63,732 nt of DNA from JARRLC01 sp050290865 (GCA_050290865.1 JBNKIW010000021.1:1-63732); one strand, 5' to 3'. Counted from the first letter of the stretch, positions 34,684 through 46,521 are shown. The notes: generated by a model from the letters alone, not told the origin. Program-made: numbers and translations.

Positions 34684-35985
34684 TTGTGCCGCTCATGGGA
34701 TACCAAGCTGTTCCATCGGGGGAACGGGTACTGCTCCACGGTAAAGATCTTGACGGTTTCAAACGACAACAGTGCAGTCTGGCCAAGCGATCACGCTGGC
34801 GCGCCGCGTGTCTGGCTCGGCAGGCTGACGCTGGCCGGTTTCCGCAACTACCGTCATGCCACGCTGACACCCGGCCCCGCCCCCGTGATCCTCACCGGCA
34901 ACAACGGCTCGGGCAAGACCAACATTCTGGAGGCGGTCTCCATGCTGTCTCCCGGCCGGGGCCTGCGTGGCGCCGCCTTCAGCGACATGGTCCCCCTCGG
35001 CGGGGATGGAGGCTGGGCGGTCTCGGCGCGCCTGTCGCTCGATGGCGCGGAAATCGCGCTGGGCACGGGGCAGCAGGCCGGTGCGGCAGGAAGCGCTAGC
35101 CGTTTGGTGAAGATCGACGGCGAGATGGCGGGAGGCTCAGGCGCGCTTGGCGACTATCTGCAGATCCTCTGGCTGACACCGGCCATGGACGGTCTGTTCA
35201 CCGGAGCGGCCTCGGAACGCCGCCGTTTTCTCGACCGCATGGCCGCCGCCTTCGACGGAGCGCACCGCACCCGCCTCGGCCATTTCGAGCGTGCCATGCG
35301 CCAGCGCAACCGGCTCTTCGAACTGGGCGAGCGCTCAACCCGCTATTTCGAGGCGATCGAAAGGCAGATGGGCGAAACCGGCTCGGCCATCGCCGCCGGG
35401 CGCATAGAGGCTCTGGACCGCCTTGCGAGCCACATCGACGCCGGTGCGGAGACCGTTGGCAGTGCCTTTCCTCACGCCGCGCTCGCCCTGGAGGGCATGT
35501 TGGAAGCGGGGCTGCGTGAGCGTGCCGCGATCGATGTCGAAGACGATTATACCCGCCATCTGGCCACCTCACGCGAACGTGACCGCGCCGCCGGACGCAC
35601 GCTCGACGGCCCGCACCGCAGCGACCTCCTGGTCCGTCACGGGCCGAAAGACATGCCTGCGCATCTGTCATCCACCGGCGAGCAGAAGGCCTTGCTCATC
35701 GGTCTCATTCTGGCCCACGCGAAAGCCGTGAAAGAAGCCCGCGGAGGCCTTGCGCCACTCCTTCTTTTGGACGAAATTGCGGCTCATCTGGATGAGCTGC
35801 GACGCGTTTCATTGTTTGAGGAAATTGAACGGATTGAGGCACAGGCGTGGCTCACGGGGACCGACGCGAACGTCTTCGCGCCGCTCCGGAGCAAGGCGTG
35901 TTTCTTCACCGTCGCGAATGGCACCACAATGATGAGCGGCGATAGACAGGGAGCTACCCCCGTGCGTCAGGCGCAGATGGGATGA
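34684..35985 (+). CDS. recF: DNA replication and repair protein RecF
   Basis: RecF is an SMC-like ATPase that, with RecO and RecR, loads RecA at gaps. The fold is clear: VWLGRLTLAGFRNYRHATL, Walker A in LTGNNGSGKTNILEA, the signature HLSSTGEQKALLIGLILAHA and Walker B in LLLLDEIAAHLD. The start is uncertain. No ATG lies between the frame opening and the fold; a TTG at 34684 is the longest option, giving a somewhat long N-terminal lead, and an internal TTG at about 34750 is possible. It follows dnaN by about 90 bases. Confidence 0.93.
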   Translation: MCRSWDTKLFHRGNGYCSTVKILTVSNDNSAVWPSDHAGAPRVWLGRLTLAGFRNYRHATLTPGPAPVILTGNNGSGKTNILEAVSMLSPGRGLRGAAFSDMVPLGGDGGWAVSARLSLDGAEIALGTGQQAGAAGSASRLVKIDGEMAGGSGALGDYLQILWLTPAMDGLFTGAASERRRFLDRMAAAFDGAHRTRLGHFERAMRQRNRLFELGERSTRYFEAIERQMGETGSAIAAGRIEALDRLASHIDAGAETVGSAFPHAALALEGMLEAGLRERAAIDVEDDYTRHLATSRERDRAAGRTLDGPHRSDLLVRHGPKDMPAHLSSTGEQKALLIGLILAHAKAVKEARGGLAPLLLLDEIAAHLDELRRVSLFEEIERIEAQAWLTGTDANVFAPLRSKACFFTVANGTTMMSGDRQGATPVRQAQMG

Positions 35986-36125
35986 GGGAAGCCGGGACGG
36001 CGGGCACGGCGGCATCCACAACCCTTTGCGGCGCTTCTCGCATGCCCCTTACTCACACCGCAGAATTTCCGGCGCAGCCCGCCATTTCATACGCGGCTGC
36101 ATGAAAAGACCAAAGGACAGGTAGA

Positions 36126-38567
<2,442 letters not shown>

Positions 38568-38643
38568 CGTCGCCAGCTGACGCTTGAGGTCCGACTTGTC
38601 GAGCGCAAACGCTGCGCCCGGCAACCGCACGCCAGGTGGCTCA

Positions 38644-38931
38644 TCAAGCCGTTGGCCGCACCGCGAAACCGGCGGGTATGGCGCCGCCTTCTTCGACAAT
38701 ATTCACGTCCGTCACGTGAGCGGCTGGCGGTCCGCGGCGGCAGCGCTCGATCATCGCCGCCACATTCTGCGGCTCGCCTGAGAACAGCGCCTCCACCGAA
38801 CCGTCGGCGCGATTGCGCACCCAGCCATTCAGCCGCAGCGCGCGGGCATTCTCCGCCGTCCATGAGCGGTAGAAGACGCCCTGGACAAGGCCGGTGATCG
38901 TCAGGAGAACGGTTCTCTGCTGTTGCGGCAC
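38644..38931 (-). CDS. acyP: Acylphosphatase
   Basis: A 95-residue enzyme that hydrolyses acyl phosphates. TGLVQGVFYRSWTAENARAL carries the phosphate-binding loop and Arg; LNGWVRNRADGSVEALFSG carries the catalytic Asn. Both are the two family signatures. It is convergent with gyrB and separated from it by 76 bases. Its physiological substrate is unclear in bacteria generally. Confidence 0.92.
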   Translation of the reverse strand: MPQQQRTVLLTITGLVQGVFYRSWTAENARALRLNGWVRNRADGSVEALFSGEPQNVAAMIERCRRGPPAAHVTDVNIVEEGGAIPAGFAVRPTA

Positions 38932-38970
38932 GTGGTGTCTGCCCCTCGCGCGGACCTGGTGGAGCCAGCC

Positions 38971-39645
38971 TTACCTGCTGCCATTCGCCGCATCGCCACG
39001 GAAATCCCCCAACTCGCCGCTCTCGATCTTCTTCACCGCGATGACGGCCTGCGTGCGGCTTTCCACGTGCAGCTTTTGCAGGATCGCCGACACATGCGCC
39101 TTCACCGTGGCTTCGGACACGCCGAGGTGATAGGCGATCTGCTTGTTGAGCAGCCCCTCGCCGAGCATCATGAGCACGCGAACCTGCTGCGGCGTAAGCG
39201 TTGAAAGCCGCGCCACCAGGTCGGAATCCTCCGCGTCAGCCTGGCCGGGGTCTATCCCCGGCGGCAGCCAGATCTCGCCGCTCAGAATGGCGGCGATGGC
39301 CTCGCGGATGCGCGAGACCGGCATCGACTTGGGAATGAAGCCCGAGGCGCCGAAGTCGAGACAGCGCCGGATCACTCTCGGCGTTTCGTTGGCCGAGACA
39401 ACGACCACCGGAATATGCGGATTGACGGTGCGCAGATACATCAGCCCCGAAAACCCCTGCACGCCGGGCATGGACAGGTCGAGCAGGACGAGATCGACAT
39501 CCCCCTTCTCGATGAGTGCGCCGAGTTCTTGCAACGTGCCGCCTTCGCTGAGACGGAGATCGGGAAAGCTGGCGGCCAGCGTCTGTCTCAGCGCGTCGCG
39601 GAAGAGCGGGTGATCGTCAACAATGGCAATGTGGTGTTCCGTCAT
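38971..39645 (-). CDS. NarL/LuxR-type response regulator
   Basis: A 224-residue two-component regulator. The receiver domain (about 1-120) has HHIAIVDDHPLF, the phospho-acceptor in VDLVLLDLSMPG, VVVVSAN and the switch Lys in GFIPKSM. The C-terminal helix-turn-helix (about 150-210) reads LTPQQVRVLMMLGEGLLNKQ then VSEATVKAHVSAILQKLHV, typical LuxR/GerE. No histidine kinase is adjacent. It is divergent from a sodium/solute symporter pair, and in related bacteria such regulators often control acetate or other solute uptake; here that is only inferred from position. Confidence 0.88.
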   Translation of the reverse strand: MTEHHIAIVDDHPLFRDALRQTLAASFPDLRLSEGGTLQELGALIEKGDVDLVLLDLSMPGVQGFSGLMYLRTVNPHIPVVVVSANETPRVIRRCLDFGASGFIPKSMPVSRIREAIAAILSGEIWLPPGIDPGQADAEDSDLVARLSTLTPQQVRVLMMLGEGLLNKQIAYHLGVSEATVKAHVSAILQKLHVESRTQAVIAVKKIESGELGDFRGDAANGSR

Positions 39646-40143
39646 CGTGATCTTTACGCAAGGGACCGGGACAATGCGTCTATCCTAAGCAGTTTTGTGC
39701 GGTTTACCCAGCACTTGTTATCATCCCCGCAGCGGGCCCTGCCGCAACCCCGCGAAGCCGCAACCGATGCCATCTCGCTGCGATGCCCTGATGAGATTCT
39801 CCCACAGACATAGCGCGATTGCACGCTCCGGGCCAAGTATCGCCTGTATTTTCCCATAACCCCACCGTTCAGAGCTTGAAAAGCTGCTGATCGACCTTGT
39901 TTCGGCCCCATCCATCATGCTTTTCTCAGCATGTGAGACGGCTGGTCCGCCGCTCCTAGTACGCCTCAGCTAAGAAGTCCTGCCCCATTTGCCGCGAGTG
40001 CTTTCGGGACTTCTTAGCGGTAAGGCGTACTAGCAACCAATTGAGTCTGGTACAGCTTTGTCCGAAGCAAGTTCGCATGAGCGCGTGCGGCGAATGGGGC
40101 GCTAACTTGGCTCGCGGGCTGTACGAGTTTCCGGGAGACCGCT
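39646..40143. other. Divergent intergenic region, response regulator / symporter
   Basis: This 498-base region separates the response regulator from the symporter operon and should hold both promoters. Apart from the 78-bp palindromic element at 39956-40033 I see no gene, terminator or clear operator. Confidence 0.5.
39956..40033 (-). repeat. 78-bp palindromic intergenic element, copy 2 (inverted)
   Basis: It begins CTAGTACGCCT and ends AGGCGTACTAG, like the element at 29842-29919, and its reverse complement aligns with that copy along the full 78 bases (67 identities). The two copies are thus inverted relative to each other and 10.0 kb apart, with rpsT to the response regulator between them. 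Here it lies 110 bases upstream of the DUF4212 gene. Confidence 0.85.
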
Positions 40144-40404
40144 ATGATCGACGACGAACAACGCAGGCGCCATGCCAGGGCCTCGCTGCGCCTCGTGGCG
40201 ATGACGACCGCGCTTCTATGTGCGCTGGCGCTCATCATACCGCTTGCCGCGCCTGCGCTGGACGGCTACTCATTTCTACGATTCCCGTTGGGACTGTTTC
40301 TGGCCGTTCAGGGAACCGTCGCCGGTCTCATCGCCTTGATCTTCTGGGCCGCCGCTCGTCAGGACAGACTTGACCGCCGGCACGGCCTGACCAGTGAATT
40401 CTAA
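40144..40404 (+). CDS. DUF4212 small subunit of a sodium/solute symporter
   Basis: An 86-residue protein with two transmembrane helices (MTTALLCALALIIPLAAPAL and LGLFLAVQGTVAGLIALIFW) separated by FLRFPLG, and charged ends (RRRHARASLRL, RQDRLDRRHGL). This is the DUF4212 pattern; such proteins are encoded directly upstream of VC_2705-type solute:sodium symporters, as here with 24 bases between. It probably forms part of the transporter complex. An ATG after GGGAGACCGCT fixes the start. Confidence 0.85.
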   Translation: MIDDEQRRRHARASLRLVAMTTALLCALALIIPLAAPALDGYSFLRFPLGLFLAVQGTVAGLIALIFWAAARQDRLDRRHGLTSEF

Positions 40405-40428
40405 GCCAGAATCTCAGGCTGCCACAGC

Positions 40429-42279
40429 ATGTCACTGAACACCACCTCCCCTGTCGTCAACCCGCGGCTCGCCGCGAGCTTCGGCATTTTCACGAGTGCA
40501 TTCACCAGCCTCGTTCTAATGCTGATCATCCTGGAGCAGCTTGGTCTCGAGCGCGACTGGATCTACGAACTGGTCATCATGCTGCCGGTCCTCTTCTATG
40601 TGGGCATCGGCGTGCTCGTGCGCACCGGCAACATCGAGGACTTCTTCGTATCCGGGCAGCGTGTGCCGCCGCTCTATGCGGGTTTCGCGCTGTCCGCCAA
40701 TCTGGTCAGCGGTGCCGCGCTGATCGGGGTGACGGGGGCGTTCTTCTTCATCGGCTACGATGCGGTGCCCGTCGCCCTCGGCTGGTGCGCGGGGCTGGGC
40801 CTGATGTCAGCGCTTCTGGCGCCTTACCTGCGCAAGACCGGCGCCTACACCCTCGCAGGCTTCTTCGGCATCCGCTTTTCGAGCCGTATCCTCAGGCTGA
40901 CGGCGGCCTTCCTGATTTTTCCGCCGGTCCTGATGCTTCTCGCCGCCGAGTTGCGCGCCGGTCAGACCATCGCCTCCGTATTCCTGCCGGTGAATCCGCA
41001 GATCCTCTCGCAGGGCGGCCTCGCCATCCTGGTTCTGAGCGTCATTTTCGGCGGTATGCGCTCGCTCACCTGGACGCAGTGCGTACAGTTCATCGTCGTC
41101 ATGCTTGGCGTCACCGTGCCTCTGGTGGCGATCTCCATCGTGCTGACCAATCTGCCGCTGCCGCAGCTCTCCTATGGCGGCGTCCTGCATGACATGACCG
41201 AGTTGGAGGCGGCGCGCGGCCTGACGGCGCAAGGGCCGCAGGCTCTCAGCGCGGCACTGCCTGCTCCCGGCGTGTCGGCCCTGACGCAGCCATTTCTCGA
41301 CATATTCGGCGCCATCGGTCGCGGCCAGTTCCTGGCGCTGACCCTGTGCGTCATGCTCGGGACTGCAGTCCTGCCGGCTCAGATCGCGCGTGTCGCCACG
41401 CCGCCGACCGTGGGCGGAGTGCGGAAGGCCTTCGGCTGGGCGGCGCTGCTCGTCGGCTTCATGGCGCTCACCATTCCGGCCTACGCGGCATTCATGAAGT
41501 ACCAGGTCCTGAAGCATCTTCTCGGGGTGCCGCTGGCACAGATCCCTGAATGGGGGCAGGCGCTGTCGCAACTCGGCTTGATCAAGCTGTCAGGCAGCCA
41601 GCTCGACCCCGCGCTGGGGAGCGCCAAGGTTCTTTTCTCCCGCGATACCGCGCTTCTGATGCTGCCGGCGATCAACAACTTTCCGCTGGTGCTGATCGGT
41701 CTGGCAGGGGCGGGCGTGATCGCGGCCGTACTGGCCGCCGCGGGAGGGCAGCTTGTCGTCTTGGCGAATGTGTTGAGCAATGACATCTACTATACCGCCA
41801 TCAATCGTTCCGCCTCCCCCTCACGGCGTCTTCTGATGGCACGGCTGGCCATGGTGGGCGTGGCGGTTGCTGCGTTCCTGCTGGCCAGCAAACCGGAGCT
41901 TGATCCGCTGCGCATGATTTTGTGGGCATTCTCGCTCGCTGCGGGCACATTCTTCGTGCCGCTCACATTGGCGATCTGGTGGCGGGGCCTGACAAGCTTC
42001 GGCGCGCTGGTGGGTATGGTGGCGGGTTTTGCGGCCACGGCAGCGTATACCTGGCTGATGGCGAACGGCGGCTATCCGTGGTTTGGCGTCGACGGACTGA
42101 CCGCCGGCATGCTCGGCGTACCGGTGTCGGCGCTGGCGGCTTTCACCGGCAGCCTGCTTTCGCCGCGCCCCGATGCCCAGACCGTCGCGCTCGTCGATGA
42201 AATGCACATCCCGAGTGGCGACACGATCCACGCAAGGCTGGCGAGGCTCGCAGCGCGTCACAAGGCGCCGAAGCCTTGA
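40429..42279 (+). CDS. Sodium:solute symporter (VC_2705-like, SSS family)
   Basis: A 616-residue membrane protein with about 13 transmembrane helices. VRTGNIEDFFVSGQRVPPLY and FALSANLVSGAALIGVTGAFF are the opening of SSS transporters, and YLRKTGAYTLAGFFGIRFSS is helix three with its loop. The central insertion (about residues 240-280) and the cytoplasmic tail HIPSGDTIHARLARLA are typical of the VC_2705 branch, often annotated as acetate or monocarboxylate carriers. With the DUF4212 partner it forms an operon. The solute is not determinable from sequence. Confidence 0.88.
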   Translation: MSLNTTSPVVNPRLAASFGIFTSAFTSLVLMLIILEQLGLERDWIYELVIMLPVLFYVGIGVLVRTGNIEDFFVSGQRVPPLYAGFALSANLVSGAALIGVTGAFFFIGYDAVPVALGWCAGLGLMSALLAPYLRKTGAYTLAGFFGIRFSSRILRLTAAFLIFPPVLMLLAAELRAGQTIASVFLPVNPQILSQGGLAILVLSVIFGGMRSLTWTQCVQFIVVMLGVTVPLVAISIVLTNLPLPQLSYGGVLHDMTELEAARGLTAQGPQALSAALPAPGVSALTQPFLDIFGAIGRGQFLALTLCVMLGTAVLPAQIARVATPPTVGGVRKAFGWAALLVGFMALTIPAYAAFMKYQVLKHLLGVPLAQIPEWGQALSQLGLIKLSGSQLDPALGSAKVLFSRDTALLMLPAINNFPLVLIGLAGAGVIAAVLAAAGGQLVVLANVLSNDIYYTAINRSASPSRRLLMARLAMVGVAVAAFLLASKPELDPLRMILWAFSLAAGTFFVPLTLAIWWRGLTSFGALVGMVAGFAATAAYTWLMANGGYPWFGVDGLTAGMLGVPVSALAAFTGSLLSPRPDAQTVALVDEMHIPSGDTIHARLARLAARHKAPKP

Positions 42280-42343
42280 GCCTGGAGGAGGCGCGGTCGC
42301 TACAGCTATCGCTGCGAAGCGGGGAGGGGCTTCTCCAGCGCCA

Positions 42344-43165
42344 TCAATCTCCTTCGTGAGACGGCTGAGGGCTAGGCTTGAACCCCGCAGCCACTTCGTC
42401 CGCGGTCATCGCCTCCAGCATCTTCGCCACGCGTGTCGTGCGCATGAAGGCGTTGCACAGCGCAAAATAGAACCCCTTCCAGCCGCCGACAAAATGTCCG
42501 CGAAAGATGTAGAGCTTGAAGAAATTCAGCGGGAATTCGAAGAAGAGCCGTAACTTCATCAGGAGTAACGAGCGCTTTTTCCCCGTGTGACGCGCGCCGA
42601 AACTGCTGAAGCGGTTATTCTTCTCGATCAGCTGCTCGATGGAGAGATAGGGGTGATGGAAGACGGGGTGCCTGAGCTGGCGCAGCCCGGTGCCGTCGCG
42701 CAATTCCACGCGATCATGGACGGGATGCGTGGAATAAGTGCCCACTGCTTTATGGTAGAAGCGGACAACATTGTAGTCGTTGGCCAATGGCCGCGGTTTC
42801 TCATCGCCCGGATAGACGTTGAGAATGCGCAGGCGGTAGGCCCCCGGATCCGGCTCGCCGTGCGTGAACAGCGCCTGTATTTCACCGGCCAGCGCCTCGC
42901 TGACGACCTCGTCGGCATCGACATTGAGGAGCCAGTCGTATCGGCACTTCGTCTCCGCGAAGCTCTTTTGCGGACCATATCCCGCCCAGGCGTTGTGATA
43001 CACCGCCGCGCCAAGCGACACGGCGATCGCGACGGTGCGGTCCGTACTGCCTGAATCGACGACGACGATCTCGCCCGCCCAGTCTTTCAGCGCCTCGATG
43101 ACGCGGCCGAGCCGGGCCTCTTCGTTCTTTGCGACGATGAAGGCGGATACCGGAATTTTCGCCAT
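42344..43165 (-). CDS. Family 2 glycosyltransferase (LPS core WaaE/KdtX type)
   Basis: A 273-residue GT2 enzyme. PVSAFIVAKNEEARLGRVIE is the nucleotide-sugar start, EIVVVDSGSTDRTVAIA follows, and DWLLNVDADEVVSEAL carries the DxD-type metal site. The GYGPQKSFAE and HPVHDRVEL blocks are shared with LPS core glucosyltransferases of the WaaE/KdtX group. The C-terminus has an amphipathic and a hydrophobic helix for membrane association. It likely adds a hexose to the LPS inner core. It is convergent with the symporter gene. Confidence 0.86.
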   Translation of the reverse strand: MAKIPVSAFIVAKNEEARLGRVIEALKDWAGEIVVVDSGSTDRTVAIAVSLGAAVYHNAWAGYGPQKSFAETKCRYDWLLNVDADEVVSEALAGEIQALFTHGEPDPGAYRLRILNVYPGDEKPRPLANDYNVVRFYHKAVGTYSTHPVHDRVELRDGTGLRQLRHPVFHHPYLSIEQLIEKNNRFSSFGARHTGKKRSLLLMKLRLFFEFPLNFFKLYIFRGHFVGGWKGFYFALCNAFMRTTRVAKMLEAMTADEVAAGFKPSPQPSHEGD

Positions 43166-43234
43166 GCGTTCCTCCAGCCGGACGGTTCCCCTTCTTCTAC
43201 GGCGCGGCGACTGCTGTCAATAAGTGAGGGAAGC

Positions 43235-43795
43235 TTAAAGAGGTTCGCGGCCGGAGCGGGCGCGGGCGAAGCAACGGCGCATCATGGCGCAGCGGCGCGC
43301 GCCCAGGGCATGCGCCCCGTCGCCCCTCGACCGGCTGATGAAATCGCAGACTTCCTTCAGCGCCGCCACGTCGAGCCAGCCCTCGGTCTTGCCGCGGCGG
43401 ATGGCGTAACAGTCGGCCTCACCCTCGTCGTAACCCACATATTGATGGCCGCATTCGTGGGCGTACGCATAGCGCTTCAGCGTCAGCGGCAGCGTTGTGA
43501 AGCGTACCGGGTTGAGCAGAATGAAGCCGAAATAGGCGGCGCCGTAATCGTCGAGCTTCGGGTTGAGCACGGCTGAAAAGCGCCCGCAGCGGAAGGATTG
43601 GCCGTCAAAGGCGAGCCGGCCCGCGGGGACATGTGTCACGGTGGTGCCCTTGACGGCCAGATATTCCGCGGCCGTGGGCATGGCGTACAGGAATTGCAGT
43701 CCGCGGGCAGCGCCTGTCCCGGCCCCGGCCAGTGCGACGAAGGCCAGAACGGCAAGCACGCCCTTCAAGGTGGAGCGGGGTGTGGCGCCCGTCAT
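43235..43795 (-). CDS. Predicted HExxH-type membrane-anchored protein of unknown function
   Basis: I do not recognise a named family. The 186-residue protein has an N-terminal membrane segment or signal (LKGVLAVLAFVALAGAGTGA) and a conserved-looking core, YAHECGHQYVGYDEGEADCY. That is a zinc-binding HExxH (HECGH) followed by an acidic ExEAD that could give the third ligand, as in metallopeptidases. Several cysteines follow near the C-terminus. Its ATG overlaps the stop of the neighbouring zincin gene by four bases (ATGA), so the two are translationally coupled, and a shared role is likely. Confidence 0.7.
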   Translation of the reverse strand: MTGATPRSTLKGVLAVLAFVALAGAGTGAARGLQFLYAMPTAAEYLAVKGTTVTHVPAGRLAFDGQSFRCGRFSAVLNPKLDDYGAAYFGFILLNPVRFTTLPLTLKRYAYAHECGHQYVGYDEGEADCYAIRRGKTEGWLDVAALKEVCDFISRSRGDGAHALGARRCAMMRRCFARARSGREPL

Positions 43796-44193
43796 GCCGC
43801 GTCCTCGATCGCCTGCATGTCGTCGTCGGAGAAGCCGAAATGATGGCCGATTTCATGGATGAGCACATGCCGGATGACGGCCTCGACCGGCTCACCGCTA
43901 CGATGCGCATATCCGAGAATGGGAACGCGGTAGAGAAAGATCATGTCCGGCCCAAGGGGCGGGGCGTTCACGCTTTTGAACGGCAGACCGACGCCGTGAT
44001 AGAGGCCGAGCAGATCGTAGGGATCGGGGATGCGCATGTCATCCAGCGTGTGCCAGTCCGCAAAATCGGTGACCTGCACGGCGATATTGCCCGCCGCCTT
44101 GCGGAAGTGCTCAGGCAGCCCCTCCCAAACCGTCAGAGCGGTGTTTTCGAAATCTTCGCGCGTTCTCGGTTGCCGATCCGGCATCATCACCAT
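43792..44193 (-). CDS. Zincin-like metallopeptidase family protein (DUF1025/MMP-like)
   Basis: A 133-residue single-domain protein. PPLGPDMIFLYRVPIL precedes the zinc motif VIRHVLIHEIGHHFGFSDDD, the HExGHxxGxxD consensus of the minimal MMP-like (PF06262) family. There is no signal peptide. Members are widespread in actinobacteria and alphaproteobacteria, and their substrates are unknown. It lies 39 bases after sdhB and overlaps the next gene by four bases. The start may be any of three nearby ATG codons. Confidence 0.88.
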   Translation of the reverse strand: MVMMPDRQPRTREDFENTALTVWEGLPEHFRKAAGNIAVQVTDFADWHTLDDMRIPDPYDLLGLYHGVGLPFKSVNAPPLGPDMIFLYRVPILGYAHRSGEPVEAVIRHVLIHEIGHHFGFSDDDMQAIEDAA

Positions 44194-44232
44194 TCCCGGT
44201 GGCGGATGGCGGAAGGACGCCGCAGCCGGCTC

Positions 44233-45018
44233 CTAAACCCTCCGCTCGACCATCTTCTTCTTCAGTTCCGCGATCGCCTGGCCGGGGTTCAGTCCCTTCG
44301 GGCAGACGCGCGCACAGTTCAAGATGGTGTGGCACCGGTAAATACGGAAGGGGTCTTCGAGATCGTCGAGCCGTTCGCCCGCCGCTTCGTCGCGGCTGTC
44401 GGCAACCCAGCGGTAAGACTGCAACAGTGCCGCCGGGCCAAGATAGCGCTCCGAATTCCACCAGTAGGAGGGACACGAGGTCGAGCAGCACGCGCAGAGT
44501 ATGCACTCATAGAGCCCGTCCAGCACCTCGCGGTCGTTGCGCGACTGTTTCCATTCCTTCTCCGGCGTCGTGGTCTCCGTCTTCAGCCAGGGCTCGATGG
44601 AGCGGTGCTGCGCATAGAAATGCGACAGATCCGGCACGAGATCCTTGATCACCGGCATGTGCGGCAGCGGATAGATATTCACCGCGCCCTTGATCTCCGC
44701 GATGGGCATGGTGCAGGCGAGCGTGTTCGAGCCGTCGATGTTCATGGCGCAGGAGCCGCAAATGCCCTCGCGGCAGGAGCGGCGGAAGGTGAGTGTCGGG
44801 TCGACCTCGTTCTTGATCTTGATGAGGGCGTCGAGAACCATCGGGCCGCACTCATCGAGGTCGATGGTGTAGCTGTCGATGCGCGGGTTCTTTCCGTCAT
44901 CGGGCGACCAGCGGTAGATCCGGAACTCCTTCCAGTTCTTCTTCTCGCCTCGAATGGCCTGCGTCCAGGTCTTGCCAGCGGTGACCTTCGAGTTCCGGGG
45001 GAGGGCGAGTTCAACCAT
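44233..45018 (-). CDS. sdhB: Succinate dehydrogenase iron-sulfur subunit
   Basis: The 261-residue electron-transfer subunit of complex II. The [2Fe-2S] cluster is bound by CREGICGSCAMNIDG and a later Cys (NTLACTM); the C-terminal ferredoxin domain has CILCACCSTSCP and CHTILNCARVCPKGLNP for the [4Fe-4S] and [3Fe-4S] clusters. Everything essential is present. AGGATGGATC precedes the ATG. The gene stands apart from sdhC, sdhD and sdhA, none of which is in the window; instead creD ends 12 bases upstream and a zincin follows. Confidence 0.96.
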   Translation of the reverse strand: MVELALPRNSKVTAGKTWTQAIRGEKKNWKEFRIYRWSPDDGKNPRIDSYTIDLDECGPMVLDALIKIKNEVDPTLTFRRSCREGICGSCAMNIDGSNTLACTMPIAEIKGAVNIYPLPHMPVIKDLVPDLSHFYAQHRSIEPWLKTETTTPEKEWKQSRNDREVLDGLYECILCACCSTSCPSYWWNSERYLGPAALLQSYRWVADSRDEAAGERLDDLEDPFRIYRCHTILNCARVCPKGLNPGQAIAELKKKMVERRV

Positions 45019-45030
45019 GATCCATCCTGC

Positions 45031-46422
45031 TTACTGCGGTTCACTCAAACGCGCGGTACCGTTGCCCGACCAGTTCACTTTGAGGGTCGCGAACATGGTA
45101 ATGGTCAGCATGACGAAACCGGCCACGGCTCCCGCGAGCAACGCGTAATCCTGCAGCCGCAGGATCAGATATAGCAGGCCATAGAGAATAAGGAAGACCG
45201 ACAACATGATGAGGCCCTTCGCTTTGCTCATAAGTGCCTTGCTCACATAGAGGGACAGCATGCCCCCCGTCGCGGCGGACGCGATGAAGTAGGCAGCCGT
45301 GAAGCCAACGTGCTCGGAGAAGCTTAGGAGCAAAAAGTAAAATAAAATCATCGCCAGTCCGACGAATACGTACTGTACGACGTGAACGAGCCGGCCGGAT
45401 GTCAGTTCAAGGACAAAGACGCCGAAAAAAGCGATGGCGATAAACATGAGGCCATATTTGGCAGCGCGGTTGACGAGATCGTAATAATCGACCGGAATGT
45501 AGAAAACCACGCCGAACTGGTGAGCAGAGAAACGGTCAAGCTGATTGCTGGCGTGGTAGGATGAACTCGTGCCAATGCTCCACGCCTGCGGCACGCTGCG
45601 CGCCAGATGCGGCACGCGCCAGACCGCGCTGAAGCCTTCGGCGCCGATATCGCGGCTCTCCGGGAGAAAAGCGCCCGCGAAGCTGGGATGGCGCCAGTCG
45701 GACTTCAGCGCCACGCGTGTCTCGCGGCCGACGGGCGCGAAATTCAGCCCCGATGAACCGTTGAACACCAGGTCCACCGCGAAAGTGAAAGGCGGCGGCG
45801 GCTGATCGGCTGTCGCGGATGTGGGGAAAAGCCGTGCGTTCATGCCGGACATGTTGTGGTCCGACAGGCCGATGCTCGGCTCGAAGGGGATGCGCCGCGT
45901 GCCGTCCAGGACAAGCGTGGCGGTCTCCTTCAGGCCCGACACGTCGCTCAGCCCCAGCGCTACGAAGGCATCGTTCCATCGCACCGTGGTGGCTGCGGGG
46001 TCGGCGAGCCGCATGTCGGGTGCGGCGAACCGCCCCTCAAGCCGCAGCCTGGCGGAATAAACGGTGGCCTCATAAATACCGCGCCTGCGCACCTCCGACT
46101 CCGTGCTGCCGGTTGCCGTGAACGTCTCCGGCAGGAAAATCGCGTGGCGCTCGGTGATATGCTCGGTCTGCTTGCCGTCCTTGGTGGTCACCTTCCTGAC
46201 CGTATAGGGCACGACGAGGAAGGGGCCGCTGATCCTCTGTTCCGCGCCCCACAGCTGTGCGACCTCTCGCCGGACACCGGCGGCGCGATCCTCGCGCTCG
46301 GAAACGAGCAGCCAGACCAGCCCCAGCGGAATGCCGAGCAGGAGGATGAACGCGCCGATGAGGAAAAATTTGAAGGCGGGAGAGCGGGTGAAGCGGCTCA
46401 GGCTTTCGACGAAGGAGGCCAT
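45031..46422 (-). CDS. creD: CreD-family inner-membrane protein
   Basis: A 463-residue membrane protein. From ATG 46422 (GGAG upstream) it begins with a cytoplasmic segment and a transmembrane helix (FFLIGAFILLLGIPLGLVWL). A large periplasmic domain follows (GPFLVVPYTVRKV, FLPETFTATGSTESEVRRRG), then about five C-terminal helices starting at YGLMFIAIAFFGVFVLELT. This is the CreD architecture. In enterobacteria CreD belongs to the CreBC regulon and affects envelope and colicin tolerance; no creB or creC is near here. It runs directly into sdhB. Confidence 0.9.
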   Translation of the reverse strand: MASFVESLSRFTRSPAFKFFLIGAFILLLGIPLGLVWLLVSEREDRAAGVRREVAQLWGAEQRISGPFLVVPYTVRKVTTKDGKQTEHITERHAIFLPETFTATGSTESEVRRRGIYEATVYSARLRLEGRFAAPDMRLADPAATTVRWNDAFVALGLSDVSGLKETATLVLDGTRRIPFEPSIGLSDHNMSGMNARLFPTSATADQPPPPFTFAVDLVFNGSSGLNFAPVGRETRVALKSDWRHPSFAGAFLPESRDIGAEGFSAVWRVPHLARSVPQAWSIGTSSSYHASNQLDRFSAHQFGVVFYIPVDYYDLVNRAAKYGLMFIAIAFFGVFVLELTSGRLVHVVQYVFVGLAMILFYFLLLSFSEHVGFTAAYFIASAATGGMLSLYVSKALMSKAKGLIMLSVFLILYGLLYLILRLQDYALLAGAVAGFVMLTITMFATLKVNWSGNGTARLSEPQ

Positions 46423-46521
46423 GGGAACTCCAGAACGGTTTCCGGCAAGGCCTGTCCTATGCACGCTAGCGATGGCTTATCTGTGGCATCCCATCAGCTT
46501 GCTGACGAGTTTGCCGCCCGC

